A stretch of 34,510 nt of DNA from Bacteroidia bacterium (GTDB lineage: Bacteria > Bacteroidota > Bacteroidia > JANWJV01): positions 1 through 34,510 of the forward strand of contig JANWJV010000035.1 in NCBI GenBank assembly GCA_025451785.1. The letters are read 5' to 3'. Made by a program: the position numbers and the translations under genes. The notes below the pieces were generated by a model that was given only the letters and a program-made list of their open reading frames with translations, ran no database searches and was not told where the DNA came from. The stretch's first letter is position 1; each line of letters opens with the position of its first letter. Below are positions 23,685 to 32,416 of the stretch, in pieces.

Positions 23685-24374
23685 ATGGAAACCATTGAGA
23701 TCACAACTAAAGAGCAGAGCAAAACACTTGTTTACATCAAAGTGCGGGAATCGCTGTTAAAGGCCCTCCCCGCCGAAGAATTTGAAGCCATCAGGTATAA
23801 CAGGGGCGAGATCATTTACAGGGAAGGAGATATCCCCGACGGATTGCATTTCATTCTTTCAGGCAAGGCCAAGGTATACATGAGAAGCCGCAACTCGAAG
23901 GAACAGATCATACATATTGCCACTGTTCATGAATGCCCTGGCTATGAATACCTTTTGAACAACACCCGCTTCCTGAGCTCCTGCAGCGCTATGGAACATG
24001 TAACGGCCACCTTTATACCCCGTGATATTTTTAGTTACCTGCTGCGTAGCAACGAAGAGCTCATGAGCATTTTCTTCTCCATGCTTTGTAAAGACATTGT
24101 GGGGCGTGAACGTAAAATGACCGACATGGCCTACAAGCCCGTACGCGGCAGACTGGCCGACGCACTGCTCGATCTTTCGGAAATATATCAAGACTTTTCA
24201 GGCGGCATCTCCCTGTCACGTTCCGAACTGGCCAGCTACATAGGAAGTGTGAGGGAAACCACCTGCAGGATGCTCTCGGAGCTCAAGCGGGAAGAAGTGA
24301 TCCATACAAAGGGTGACATCATACACATCCACAATAAACAAAAGCTGTTAGAGATCAGCAATATGTACCGATAG
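23685..24374 (+). CDS. Crp/Fnr-family transcriptional regulator
   Basis: A 229-residue stand-alone regulator. The cyclic-nucleotide-binding fold runs from about 35 to 150 (YNRGEIIYREGDIPDGLHFILSGKAKVYM). A dimerisation helix is followed by a C-terminal winged helix (ISLSRSELASYIGSVRETTCRMLSELKREEVI). The RETTCRMLSEL recognition helix has the classic Crp/Fnr R-E-x-x-x-R pattern. The start METIEI at 23685 is chosen; the frame is open from 23622, but the extra 21 residues are unconvincing and lie on the candidate operator side. It resembles the Crp half of the preceding response regulator, so the two may compete for, or act in series on, similar sites. No Fe-S cysteine cluster is visible. Confidence 0.92.
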   Translation: METIEITTKEQSKTLVYIKVRESLLKALPAEEFEAIRYNRGEIIYREGDIPDGLHFILSGKAKVYMRSRNSKEQIIHIATVHECPGYEYLLNNTRFLSSCSAMEHVTATFIPRDIFSYLLRSNEELMSIFFSMLCKDIVGRERKMTDMAYKPVRGRLADALLDLSEIYQDFSGGISLSRSELASYIGSVRETTCRMLSELKREEVIHTKGDIIHIHNKQKLLEISNMYR

Positions 24375-24380
24375 AGGAGC

Positions 24381-24412
24381 AGGTTGCCGCATGCAACCTT
24401 TGGCTGGTTTTA
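24381..24412 (+). terminator. Terminator-like hairpin after the Crp/Fnr gene
   Basis: AGGTTGC (24381-24387) and GCAACCT (24393-24399) form a perfect 7-bp stem with a 5-base loop, followed after some bases by a short TTTT. The T-run is displaced, so termination may be partial, and read-through into the adhesin gene 110 bases on is possible. Confidence 0.4.
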
Positions 24413-24423
24413 AGCGTCATTAT

Positions 24424-24454
24424 TTTGAGATATTGACCCAATACCTTATTTTTA
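24424..24454 (+). promoter_or_regulatory. Possible adhesin 2 promoter with an inverted repeat in its spacer
   Basis: TTTG at 24424-24427 is followed after exactly 19 bases by TATTTTTA (24447-24454), 7 of 8 to TAnnTTTG. Between them TATTG-ACC-CAATA (24431-24443) is a perfect 5-bp inverted repeat. A regulator bound there would contact or block the polymerase. The A+T content makes chance matches fairly likely. Confidence 0.35.
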
Positions 24455-24484
24455 TTGTTTCATCGCAATTAACGCCCCCGCGTA

Positions 24485-27400
24485 ATGCAAAACAAAAAAA
24501 CCTTTCCCCCCTCCCTCTTTTTGCATGCTTTCCTGTTCCTGTCATTCATCACAGGCCAGGCATTTGCACAGCAAGGCAAACCGGCAATTAGCTGGAAAGT
24601 TAGCCCCTACGAGGACAAAGTATTTATTGAGAACAAGGGGCAGTTTGATGGAATGGACCTGCTCAAAAGGACCGTGATCCATTACGGGGTGGACAATATG
24701 GGCAGCAAAGCCTATTTCAAAGCTGATGGCATGAGCTTCCGCTTCGACCAGGTGATAGACCCTTACCTGAAGCATCACAAATCGGTAGAGCCTGAGTCGG
24801 AAATGGAAGGTGAAGAGGAAGCGCTGGAGACCAAGAGCTATACCGTGCATATGCAATGGCTTAACTCCAATCCCAATGTTCAGCTGAAGACGGAAGAGCT
24901 GGTACCCCAGTACTACAACTACCCTATGGGGAAAGATCCTTCGAAGAGCATCAACTTCGCGAAGGCTTACAAGAAACTTATTTATAAAGATCTTTACCCG
25001 GGCATTGACCTGGAATATACTTTCCCTGACAAGGGCGGCATGAAGTACGCGCTCATTGTTCACCCTGGCGCCGATCCTTCGCAGATCCGCATGAAATATT
25101 CAGGGGCAACTAAAATTTCTAAAGACGATGAAGGGAACATTCGCCTGGGAACAGCTGTGGGCGATGTGATCGACCATGCCCCGTTTACCTATTACCAGGG
25201 CTCCGGTAAAGCGATCGGTTCGTTCTTCGCGGTGAATGACAATGAGGTAAGCTTTGCCATAGGTTCTTACGATGGAACACAAACGCTGGTGATCGATCCC
25301 TGGACGATCAACCCGGCGATGACCACCGACAACAAAGCGTATGATATTGAGCACGACGCGGCAGGCAACGTATTCATCTTCGGCGGACTTAGCCCTTACA
25401 AGCTAAAGAAGTTCACCCCGGGTGGCACGCTCATCTGGACCACTAACTCAACCAATAACAACCAGCGTTACGGCGACCTTGCCGTAACCGGATGGGGAAC
25501 CTCTTATATTACAGCAGGCCACAACGGCTGTAACATTGTTCCCAGTATCACTAAGGTAAATTCGCTGGGTGTTATACAATGGAACAATACCATCGCTTCG
25601 TGTATGGAATTCTGGGCCATCACCGCTACCTGCGATGGCAAGATCGTGGTACAAGACTCCTTCTCCCCTTCCGGCGGGCGTTTGTCGAACATCGACACTA
25701 CGAATGGCAACCGTGTGGGATCAGTACAGATCACCGGCGGTTCACAGGACTTCCGTGCTTCCTGCCTTGGCCCGAATGGAAATTATTACATGATCACCGC
25801 CATTACACCGCAGAACGTAGTAGGTTGTACTCCCGGTTTTGGCACCATCTTTAATGTAAACAGCGGTCACACCTCCCCTTACAACGGAACCACTTTGTAT
25901 GCCAATGGCCCTAACCCTATCATCGCGGGCTTTAACGGTATCGCGGCAAGTATGCGTTATGTTTATCATACTGATGGCGCCCAGATCTGGAAAAGAAATA
26001 TCACTAATGGCGCTCTTGTAACACAGATCGCTGTTCCCGGCGGCGGCAAGGACCTTTGCTGCGGTATTGCGGTGGATGGCTGCGGCAACGTTTTCGTTGG
26101 ATCACAAAGCACAGTATTGAAATACGATTCCAACCTCACCCTGCTTACCACCACCAATACAGGCGCCGCGGTTTATGATGTAACGATGGGTATGAATGGC
26201 GAAGTACTGGTATGCGGATTTGGTTTCGCCTCTTCGCTGGCTCTCTCTTCCCCTTCCTGCATATTCCCCGTAGTGACCAATTCGAACCCTGCAGCCTGCG
26301 GGTCTAACAACGGCTCGGCAACCGCTTCTGTATCTTCGGGCGGAACGGGTTATTCCTATTCCTGGAGCAACGGGCAAACGGGACAAACGGCCACAGGCCT
26401 TGGCGCGGGAACCTACACCGTAACGGTCACGCACAGCATCACCTGTAATGTTGTTACCACTACGGTGGCGGTCACCGGCGGCGGCGGATCGTTTACAGTT
26501 AACAGCTCACAGAACAATGTACTTTGCAATGGCGGCACTACCGGCTCCGCTTCAGCTACCGCCAGTGGTGGCACTTCGCCTTATACCTATTCGTGGAACC
26601 CAGGCGGGCAAACCAACCAAACGGCTACGGGCCTTGGCGCGGGAACCTATACAGTAACTGTGACCGATGCCACCGGATGCTCCGGCACAAAAACGTTAAC
26701 GATCACCCAGCCCGTCGCGCTTGTCACCGGTATCTCAACACAAACCAATGTAAGTTGTAACGGCGGCAATAACGGTTCGGCAACGGTTACCGCTTCGGGT
26801 GGTACAGGTGCCATGACCTTTAGCTGGGCGCCATCGGGCGGAACGGGCGCTACTGGAACCGGAATGACCGCGGGAACATATACGGTTACCGTTACAGACG
26901 GTAATGGTTGTACAAAAACAGCTACGGTAACCATCACCCAACCAACAGTACTTAACGCCGGTATCTCGGCAAGCACCACGGTAAATTGTAACGGAGGTAA
27001 CAATGGAACTGCGACAGTGACCGCCAGCGGAGGAACGGGAGCGATGACCTTTACCTGGAACAACGGACAGGCCACGGCTACAGCTACAGGCCTTACGGCG
27101 GGAACATATACTGCTACCGTAACCGATGCCAACGGTTGTACAAAAACAGCAACCGTTACCATTACACAGCCTACCGTTCTCGCGCTTAACGGCAGCGCAA
27201 CTACAGCAACCTGCGGCGGATCCAACGGTACTGCTACTGTAACTGCTTCAGGCGGAACCATCAATTACACTTACAGCTGGAACAACGGGCAAACCAATCA
27301 AACGGCTACCGGACTCGGCGCGGGAACATATACTGTTACTGTAACAGATTCTAAAGGCTGTACTAAAACTTTTTCTGTTGCTGTAAACAACGCGGGCTCC

Positions 27401-30400
27401 CCTACTGCAGGCATCAGTACACAAACCAATGTACTTTGCTTTGGCGGAAATAACGGCTCGGCCACAGCAACCGCATCAGGCGGCACCGGGGCACTTACGT
27501 ACAGCTGGAACAACGGGCAAACGGGCGCTAACGCCACTGGCCTCACAGCCGGCACCTATACTGTTACAGTTACCGATCAAAACGGATGTTCGGCATTCGC
27601 TACTGTTACCATTACACAACCAGCCCAGCTTACCGCGGGTATTTCAGGGTGGAGCAACCCTAACTGCACCGGCGGCAACAATGGTACCGCATCGGCTACT
27701 GCCAACGGTGGCACCGGCGCTATTACTTATACCTGGAGCACCGGACAAACCGGTAATTCAGTAACAGGTCTTACTGCCGGCACTTATACTGTGACCTCAA
27801 AAGACGCTAACAACTGTACGCAAATGGCGACGGTTGTTGTAAGCCAGCCCACCGCTCTGGTAGTTGGCATCAGCACACAAACGAATGTATCATGTAATGG
27901 CGGCAACAACGGATCGGCAACCGCTACTTCTACGGGAGGCTCGGGGGGAATACAGTTTGTGTGGAGCACCGGACAAAGCGCCGCCACCGCAACAGGTCTT
28001 AGCGCCGGATCCTATACAGTAACCGCACAAGATGTTAACGGTTGTACAAAAACCGCCGCCGTAACAATTACACAGCCCTCAACCATCACACTTCAAACAT
28101 CAACGGTGAGCTCCACCTGCGGGCAAAGCAATGGAACCGCTACGGTTACCGCGTCGGGCGGCACAGGAGCATTCACTTATTCCTGGTCAGCGGGCGCTCA
28201 AACCACACAAACAGCAACAGGACTTGCGGCGAACACTTATACGGTATTAGTGACCGACGCGAACGGTTGTACTAAAACGATAACGGTGAGCGTAGTGAAC
28301 GCGGGCTCACCTACCGTGGGCATCAGCGCACAAACAAATGTGAGCTGCTTCGGAGGCAATAATGGTACCGCCACCGCAACAGCGTCGGGCGGAACGGGCG
28401 CACTTACTTATTCATGGTCTCCTAACGGCGGAACCGGACTCACCGGCACCGGTATGACAGCTGGCACTTATACCATTACGGTTACCGATCAGAATGGATG
28501 TTCAGCAACCGCAACCGTAACCATTACACAACCTACACAGTTAACAGCGGCAGCAGCAGTAGGCAGTAATGTAAGTTGCACGGGAGGCAATAATGGTTCT
28601 GCGGGTGTAACAGCAGCAGGGGGAACTGTAAATTATACGTACAGCTGGAACAACGGACAAACCAATCAAACAGCAACAGGACTTATTGCGGGAACTTATA
28701 CAGTAACGGTGACCGACAGCAAAGGCTGTACCGCCACTGCCACCGCCACAGTTACACAGCCCACACAACTTACTGCCGGCATCTCGGCGCAGATCAACGT
28801 GAGCTGTAACGGTGGCAACAATGGTTCGGCAACGGTGACCGCCGCAGGCGGCCTTGCCAACTATACCTTCTTGTGGAACAATACACAAACTACGACCACC
28901 GCCACTTCGCTTACAGCCGGCACCTATACTGTAACTGTTACTGACGCTAACAACTGTACGGCCACCGCAACCGTTACCATTACACAACCGGCACTGCTTA
29001 CACTTCAAACATCAACTATTGGTTCTACCTGCGGACAGGCTAATGGCTCCGCATCTGTTACCGCCAGCGGCGGAACAGGCGCCATGACCTACAGCTGGAG
29101 CAACGGACAGCTCACTCAAACCGCAACGGGCCTGATGGCCGCTACCTACACCGTAACGGTTACTGACGGCAACAATTGTACTGCTACTGCCACTGCCTCT
29201 GTAACTAACTCCGGCTCCCCCACCGCGGGCATCTCGGCACAAACTAATGTTTCCTGCTTCGGCGGAAATAACGGTACCGCCACCGCAACAGCTACCGGAG
29301 GAACGGGCACACTTACTTATACCTGGGCTCCCTCAGGGGGCAATACTTCCACCGGCACAGGACTCTCAGCAGGAACCTTTACGGTTACCGTTACCGATCA
29401 GAACGGATGTTCTGCCACCGCCACAGTTACCATTGCTCAACCAACACAACTTATTGCTGTAGCAGCCGGCACTACTACCTGCCAGGGAACAGCGGGAACG
29501 GCGGGATGTACCGCTAACGGCGGAACAACCAATTACAATTACTTGTGGAGCAACGGGCAGGCTGCACAGGTGGCTACCGGTCTTTCAACTGGTGTATATA
29601 CTGTTACTGTTACCGATGCCAATAATTGCACTGCCACCGCAACAGCCAACGTAACTGTTAATCCTTTGCCTGTGATCATCATCAGCGCCTCTGATACTGC
29701 AGGTTGCGCTCCTCTATGCGTGAACTTTACATGTACTACGGGCAACATCACTTCCTGGACCTGGGATTTTGGCGACGCGGGCAGCGGAAGCAGCAATACG
29801 TCCACACTTCAGAACCCAAGCCATTGCTTTAAGAACCCCGGCACTTATGACATTAAGATCACGGTGACCGATGGCAGCGGATGCTCAGCTACCATCACCA
29901 AAACAGCATGGATCAATGTTTATCCCAACGTAGTGGCGGCATTTACCGCGGCACCGCAGCCTACCACTATTCTCAACCCTCTTATCACCTTTACTGACCA
30001 AAGCACCGGCGCCAATACCTGGAACTGGACCTTCGGCGAAAGCTCCTCAGGAAGCAGCAATACTTCCTCACTGCAAAACCCCACGCATGCTTATAAGGAT
30101 AGCGGCTGTTATAACGTGGAACTGATCGCGAACAACCAGTACAACTGCCCGGATACGGCGAGCCAGCAGGTGTGCATCGCGGGCGACTATGAACTGTACG
30201 CTCCTAACGCCTTTACTCCTAACGGCGACGGCTTGAACGATCTTTGGAACGTGAAAGGCATCGGTATCGACCCCAACCACTTCGAGCTTTACATCTTCGA
30301 CCGCTGGGGCAACCTTATCTATTATGCCGACGACATGAACAAGGGCTGGGATGGCCATGCCAACCACGGCAGGGACATTGCCCAGCAGGATGTGTACGTG

Positions 30401-30472
30401 TGGAAGTGCTTCACTCGAGATTTTCTCGGAGGAAAGCACTCCTACATCGGGCATATTAACCTTGTGAGATAG
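24485..30472 (+). CDS. Giant secreted SprB-repeat protein with PKD domains and T9SS type B C-terminal domain (adhesin 2)
   Basis: A 1995-residue cell-surface protein. Order: signal peptide (1-28, ending GQAFAQ); an N-terminal domain with VFIENKGQ, YPGIDLEYTF and IVHPGADPSQIRMKYSG (about 44-270), homologous to that of adhesin 1; a propeller-like region (about 275-590); fifteen SprB repeats (about 596-1725); two PKD domains with WTWDFGD and WNWTFGE (about 1729-1898); and a gliding-motility/CHU_C C-terminal domain (YAPNAFTPNGDGLND ... YIFDRWGNLIYY, ending GHINLVR). It lacks the clear SBBP blades of adhesin 1 but has extra PKD domains. Secretion by the type IX system and surface attachment follow from the C-terminal domain; adhesion or gliding is inferred from the SprB family. 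It lies on the same strand as, and downstream of, the four signalling genes. Its stop is 4 bases from the convergent next gene. Confidence 0.93.
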   Translation: MQNKKTFPPSLFLHAFLFLSFITGQAFAQQGKPAISWKVSPYEDKVFIENKGQFDGMDLLKRTVIHYGVDNMGSKAYFKADGMSFRFDQVIDPYLKHHKSVEPESEMEGEEEALETKSYTVHMQWLNSNPNVQLKTEELVPQYYNYPMGKDPSKSINFAKAYKKLIYKDLYPGIDLEYTFPDKGGMKYALIVHPGADPSQIRMKYSGATKISKDDEGNIRLGTAVGDVIDHAPFTYYQGSGKAIGSFFAVNDNEVSFAIGSYDGTQTLVIDPWTINPAMTTDNKAYDIEHDAAGNVFIFGGLSPYKLKKFTPGGTLIWTTNSTNNNQRYGDLAVTGWGTSYITAGHNGCNIVPSITKVNSLGVIQWNNTIASCMEFWAITATCDGKIVVQDSFSPSGGRLSNIDTTNGNRVGSVQITGGSQDFRASCLGPNGNYYMITAITPQNVVGCTPGFGTIFNVNSGHTSPYNGTTLYANGPNPIIAGFNGIAASMRYVYHTDGAQIWKRNITNGALVTQIAVPGGGKDLCCGIAVDGCGNVFVGSQSTVLKYDSNLTLLTTTNTGAAVYDVTMGMNGEVLVCGFGFASSLALSSPSCIFPVVTNSNPAACGSNNGSATASVSSGGTGYSYSWSNGQTGQTATGLGAGTYTVTVTHSITCNVVTTTVAVTGGGGSFTVNSSQNNVLCNGGTTGSASATASGGTSPYTYSWNPGGQTNQTATGLGAGTYTVTVTDATGCSGTKTLTITQPVALVTGISTQTNVSCNGGNNGSATVTASGGTGAMTFSWAPSGGTGATGTGMTAGTYTVTVTDGNGCTKTATVTITQPTVLNAGISASTTVNCNGGNNGTATVTASGGTGAMTFTWNNGQATATATGLTAGTYTATVTDANGCTKTATVTITQPTVLALNGSATTATCGGSNGTATVTASGGTINYTYSWNNGQTNQTATGLGAGTYTVTVTDSKGCTKTFSVAVNNAGSPTAGISTQTNVLCFGGNNGSATATASGGTGALTYSWNNGQTGANATGLTAGTYTVTVTDQNGCSAFATVTITQPAQLTAGISGWSNPNCTGGNNGTASATANGGTGAITYTWSTGQTGNSVTGLTAGTYTVTSKDANNCTQMATVVVSQPTALVVGISTQTNVSCNGGNNGSATATSTGGSGGIQFVWSTGQSAATATGLSAGSYTVTAQDVNGCTKTAAVTITQPSTITLQTSTVSSTCGQSNGTATVTASGGTGAFTYSWSAGAQTTQTATGLAANTYTVLVTDANGCTKTITVSVVNAGSPTVGISAQTNVSCFGGNNGTATATASGGTGALTYSWSPNGGTGLTGTGMTAGTYTITVTDQNGCSATATVTITQPTQLTAAAAVGSNVSCTGGNNGSAGVTAAGGTVNYTYSWNNGQTNQTATGLIAGTYTVTVTDSKGCTATATATVTQPTQLTAGISAQINVSCNGGNNGSATVTAAGGLANYTFLWNNTQTTTTATSLTAGTYTVTVTDANNCTATATVTITQPALLTLQTSTIGSTCGQANGSASVTASGGTGAMTYSWSNGQLTQTATGLMAATYTVTVTDGNNCTATATASVTNSGSPTAGISAQTNVSCFGGNNGTATATATGGTGTLTYTWAPSGGNTSTGTGLSAGTFTVTVTDQNGCSATATVTIAQPTQLIAVAAGTTTCQGTAGTAGCTANGGTTNYNYLWSNGQAAQVATGLSTGVYTVTVTDANNCTATATANVTVNPLPVIIISASDTAGCAPLCVNFTCTTGNITSWTWDFGDAGSGSSNTSTLQNPSHCFKNPGTYDIKITVTDGSGCSATITKTAWINVYPNVVAAFTAAPQPTTILNPLITFTDQSTGANTWNWTFGESSSGSSNTSSLQNPTHAYKDSGCYNVELIANNQYNCPDTASQQVCIAGDYELYAPNAFTPNGDGLNDLWNVKGIGIDPNHFELYIFDRWGNLIYYADDMNKGWDGHANHGRDIAQQDVYVWKCFTRDFLGGKHSYIGHINLVR
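26271..29670 (+). repeat. Fifteen SprB repeats encoded in adhesin 2, with a four-unit super-repeat
   Basis: About 225-nt units encode CxGGNNGxATxTASGGTG ... YSWNNGQ ... TGLxAGTYTVTVTDxNGCT. Units 5, 9 and 13 are a distinct type with a TCGxxNG core and an asparagine/glycine linker. Their core cysteine codons start at 27212, 28118 and 29030, spacings of 906 and 912 nt, so the array is built on a four-repeat higher-order unit. Confidence 0.9.
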
Positions 30473-30476
30473 GATC

Positions 30477-32255
30477 CTAGAGTCCCAGCAGTTTCCTTAC
30501 ATCAGCTACGCTGCTCACCTTCGTATCGGGCTCCGTCATTTTGAACGTGTGACTGCTCTTGTCCCGGAAATTGTCCTGGCGAAATTGCTCAGGGGTGTAG
30601 ATAACCACTGTACCGTCGTCATTCACCGCCATCAGTCTGTTATTTGAATACGGGCTGAACGAAACCGGGGTACCATCTTCGTTCGGAGTATAGGTGAGTA
30701 CCGCGTTGATCTTGTCATCCACCAGGTAGGTCCTGTTTGCGGCGAAGCGCTGCGCATCCTTTCCCTGGTAATTGGCCTTTACAAGGATCGGGTCCTTGAG
30801 GCGGAACACCTGGTCGCAATTAAAGATACCGAACCCGTCGAGCTGCAAACTGCGGATGATGCCATCAGCAGAAGCTTCCTCCTCCAGCACCTCTTTCCTC
30901 TCAGCAGCGATCGCTTCCTCGTAGGCGGCAAGCCAGGCATCGAAGTTCATGGCAGTCTCTTTCCTGTTCATCGCATGCTTCGATTGTACCCATGCAAGGT
31001 AGCGGCGCTGTCCGGGATCATTGGCAACGATCTCGTTATAATCCAGCGCTCCATCCTCCAGCCTCTTGTTGAACTTCCTTTCCCTAATCGAGAGCATCGA
31101 AGAGTATATCTTGTAACGGGTGCGGCCATTGTCCTTCATTGTTACAACACCCTTGGATGTTTTCTGAACTGGATGGACCTTTAGTGAATAGATACCTGCG
31201 TAGCTTTTCAACTCCATAATAAAGCCATCGCCGTTCTTCACGATACGGATATCGCTGAAACCTGTCTTACCGCTGAACTCCTTACGCAATTGCTGGGTTT
31301 GTGTATAGCCTTCGGCCACCCATTCCATGTTATAGAACGCATTCATCTCAGGATGAAGGCGGGCATAAGACCTAACGCTGAACAACACGTCCCCTTCCTT
31401 TGTCTTACGGATGGCGCTTAGCCTCACCAGTTTCCGGCTGTAAACTTTGTTCCCTACCCAAACCCTTTGCTTTTTCTTATCGCCCCTTACTGTGTGTGTA
31501 TAAAAATGTTCCGTGCTGCTAAAACGGCTGGCAAAGCGAGTGGAGTCATAGCTCACCCTGCTGTTTACCAGCAAGGAGGAATACAAACGCTGCGCGCGGC
31601 TATACTTGCTGCGGTAATCCTTCATGGGCCTTTCCTTACGTACCGCTCCGGCTGATCCCAACTCTTTCCAATTAGCTCCGGCATCATCATACGCATACAG
31701 GTTAAAGCTGGGCCTCGCATCCACCGAAGCGAAATCCATACTTACCAGTTTACCGGGGGCAAGGAATACCTCCTCTCCATTCGCCGACGCGTTGAGCTCG
31801 AACATTCCTGCCGACTCAAAGATCCCGGTTTCACCGTTGGCGGTATATTTCATCGGGATGCCGCTCACCAGGATATCGGCCTGGTCGCGAAACTCGCGGT
31901 AGTCCACCTGCACGTTGCCTTCGATCCTTTTACCATTCTTATCTACAAAACCATTTTGGGGAATGCGAATGGAAGTACCTGAGCCTACAGTAAGCACTGC
32001 TCCTTCGGCGGTGTTTACCGTATAATAGGTCTTCGCCACTTCCACGTTACGAAAAGGTGGTTTCACATTCCGGTAGTCACGGTCCCACTTCGTTTCCGCG
32101 GCCTTGCCCGAGCCTTCAATAAGAGGAGCATCGGAGTTTGCGGCTACGGCAAATTCATCCTTAAGTAAAGCGGCGAAGCTGTTCTGTTGTGCGTATCCCT
32201 CCCGTCCTTGCAGGATCATCCATACTATAAGGATACATGCGCTGATCTTTTTCAT
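30477..32255 (-). CDS. Exported protein of unknown function with a ZU5-like beta domain
   Basis: A 592-residue protein whose function I do not recognise. It has a signal peptide (MKKISACILIVWMILQGREGYAQ). Residues about 75-200 contain VGSGTSIRIPQNGFVDKNGKRIEGNVQVDYREF and SGIPMKY ... FESAGMFELNA. This pattern recurs in exported Bacteroidota proteins and resembles ZU5-type beta domains. The rest is charged, with a Glu-rich helix (AYEEAIAAERKEVLEEEASAD, about 430-455) and a beta-rich end. There is no T9SS C-terminal domain. It converges on adhesin 2 with 4 bases between stop codons, so the two transcripts must overlap or share termination. The start at 32255 gives a normal signal peptide. A possible -7 box (TTTATTTG, 7 of 8) lies about 105 bases upstream. 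Confidence 0.8.
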   Translation of the reverse strand: MKKISACILIVWMILQGREGYAQQNSFAALLKDEFAVAANSDAPLIEGSGKAAETKWDRDYRNVKPPFRNVEVAKTYYTVNTAEGAVLTVGSGTSIRIPQNGFVDKNGKRIEGNVQVDYREFRDQADILVSGIPMKYTANGETGIFESAGMFELNASANGEEVFLAPGKLVSMDFASVDARPSFNLYAYDDAGANWKELGSAGAVRKERPMKDYRSKYSRAQRLYSSLLVNSRVSYDSTRFASRFSSTEHFYTHTVRGDKKKQRVWVGNKVYSRKLVRLSAIRKTKEGDVLFSVRSYARLHPEMNAFYNMEWVAEGYTQTQQLRKEFSGKTGFSDIRIVKNGDGFIMELKSYAGIYSLKVHPVQKTSKGVVTMKDNGRTRYKIYSSMLSIRERKFNKRLEDGALDYNEIVANDPGQRRYLAWVQSKHAMNRKETAMNFDAWLAAYEEAIAAERKEVLEEEASADGIIRSLQLDGFGIFNCDQVFRLKDPILVKANYQGKDAQRFAANRTYLVDDKINAVLTYTPNEDGTPVSFSPYSNNRLMAVNDDGTVVIYTPEQFRQDNFRDKSSHTFKMTEPDTKVSSVADVRKLLGL

Positions 32256-32416
32256 GGTGTTTCTTTATTATATAACGAACGAAACCGAAAAAGGAACGCT
32301 GGTTTTTGGAAATAAAATTTAAAACGTTGCAATACGCGTCATTTTCGTTCACGGACTTCACAAATAAATACCTTCATATAATATCTAAAGTTTATATTTA
32401 CCTGAAAGACCATGCG

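Noticed and set aside
26647-27264. 205-codon open frame on the minus strand within adhesin 2
   Set aside because: Its repetitive P/V-rich translation is the antisense image of the SprB repeats.
32393-32400. TATATTTA as a promoter box for the M48 gene
   Set aside because: One mismatch from the consensus in AT-rich DNA and no -33 partner; not enough to list.
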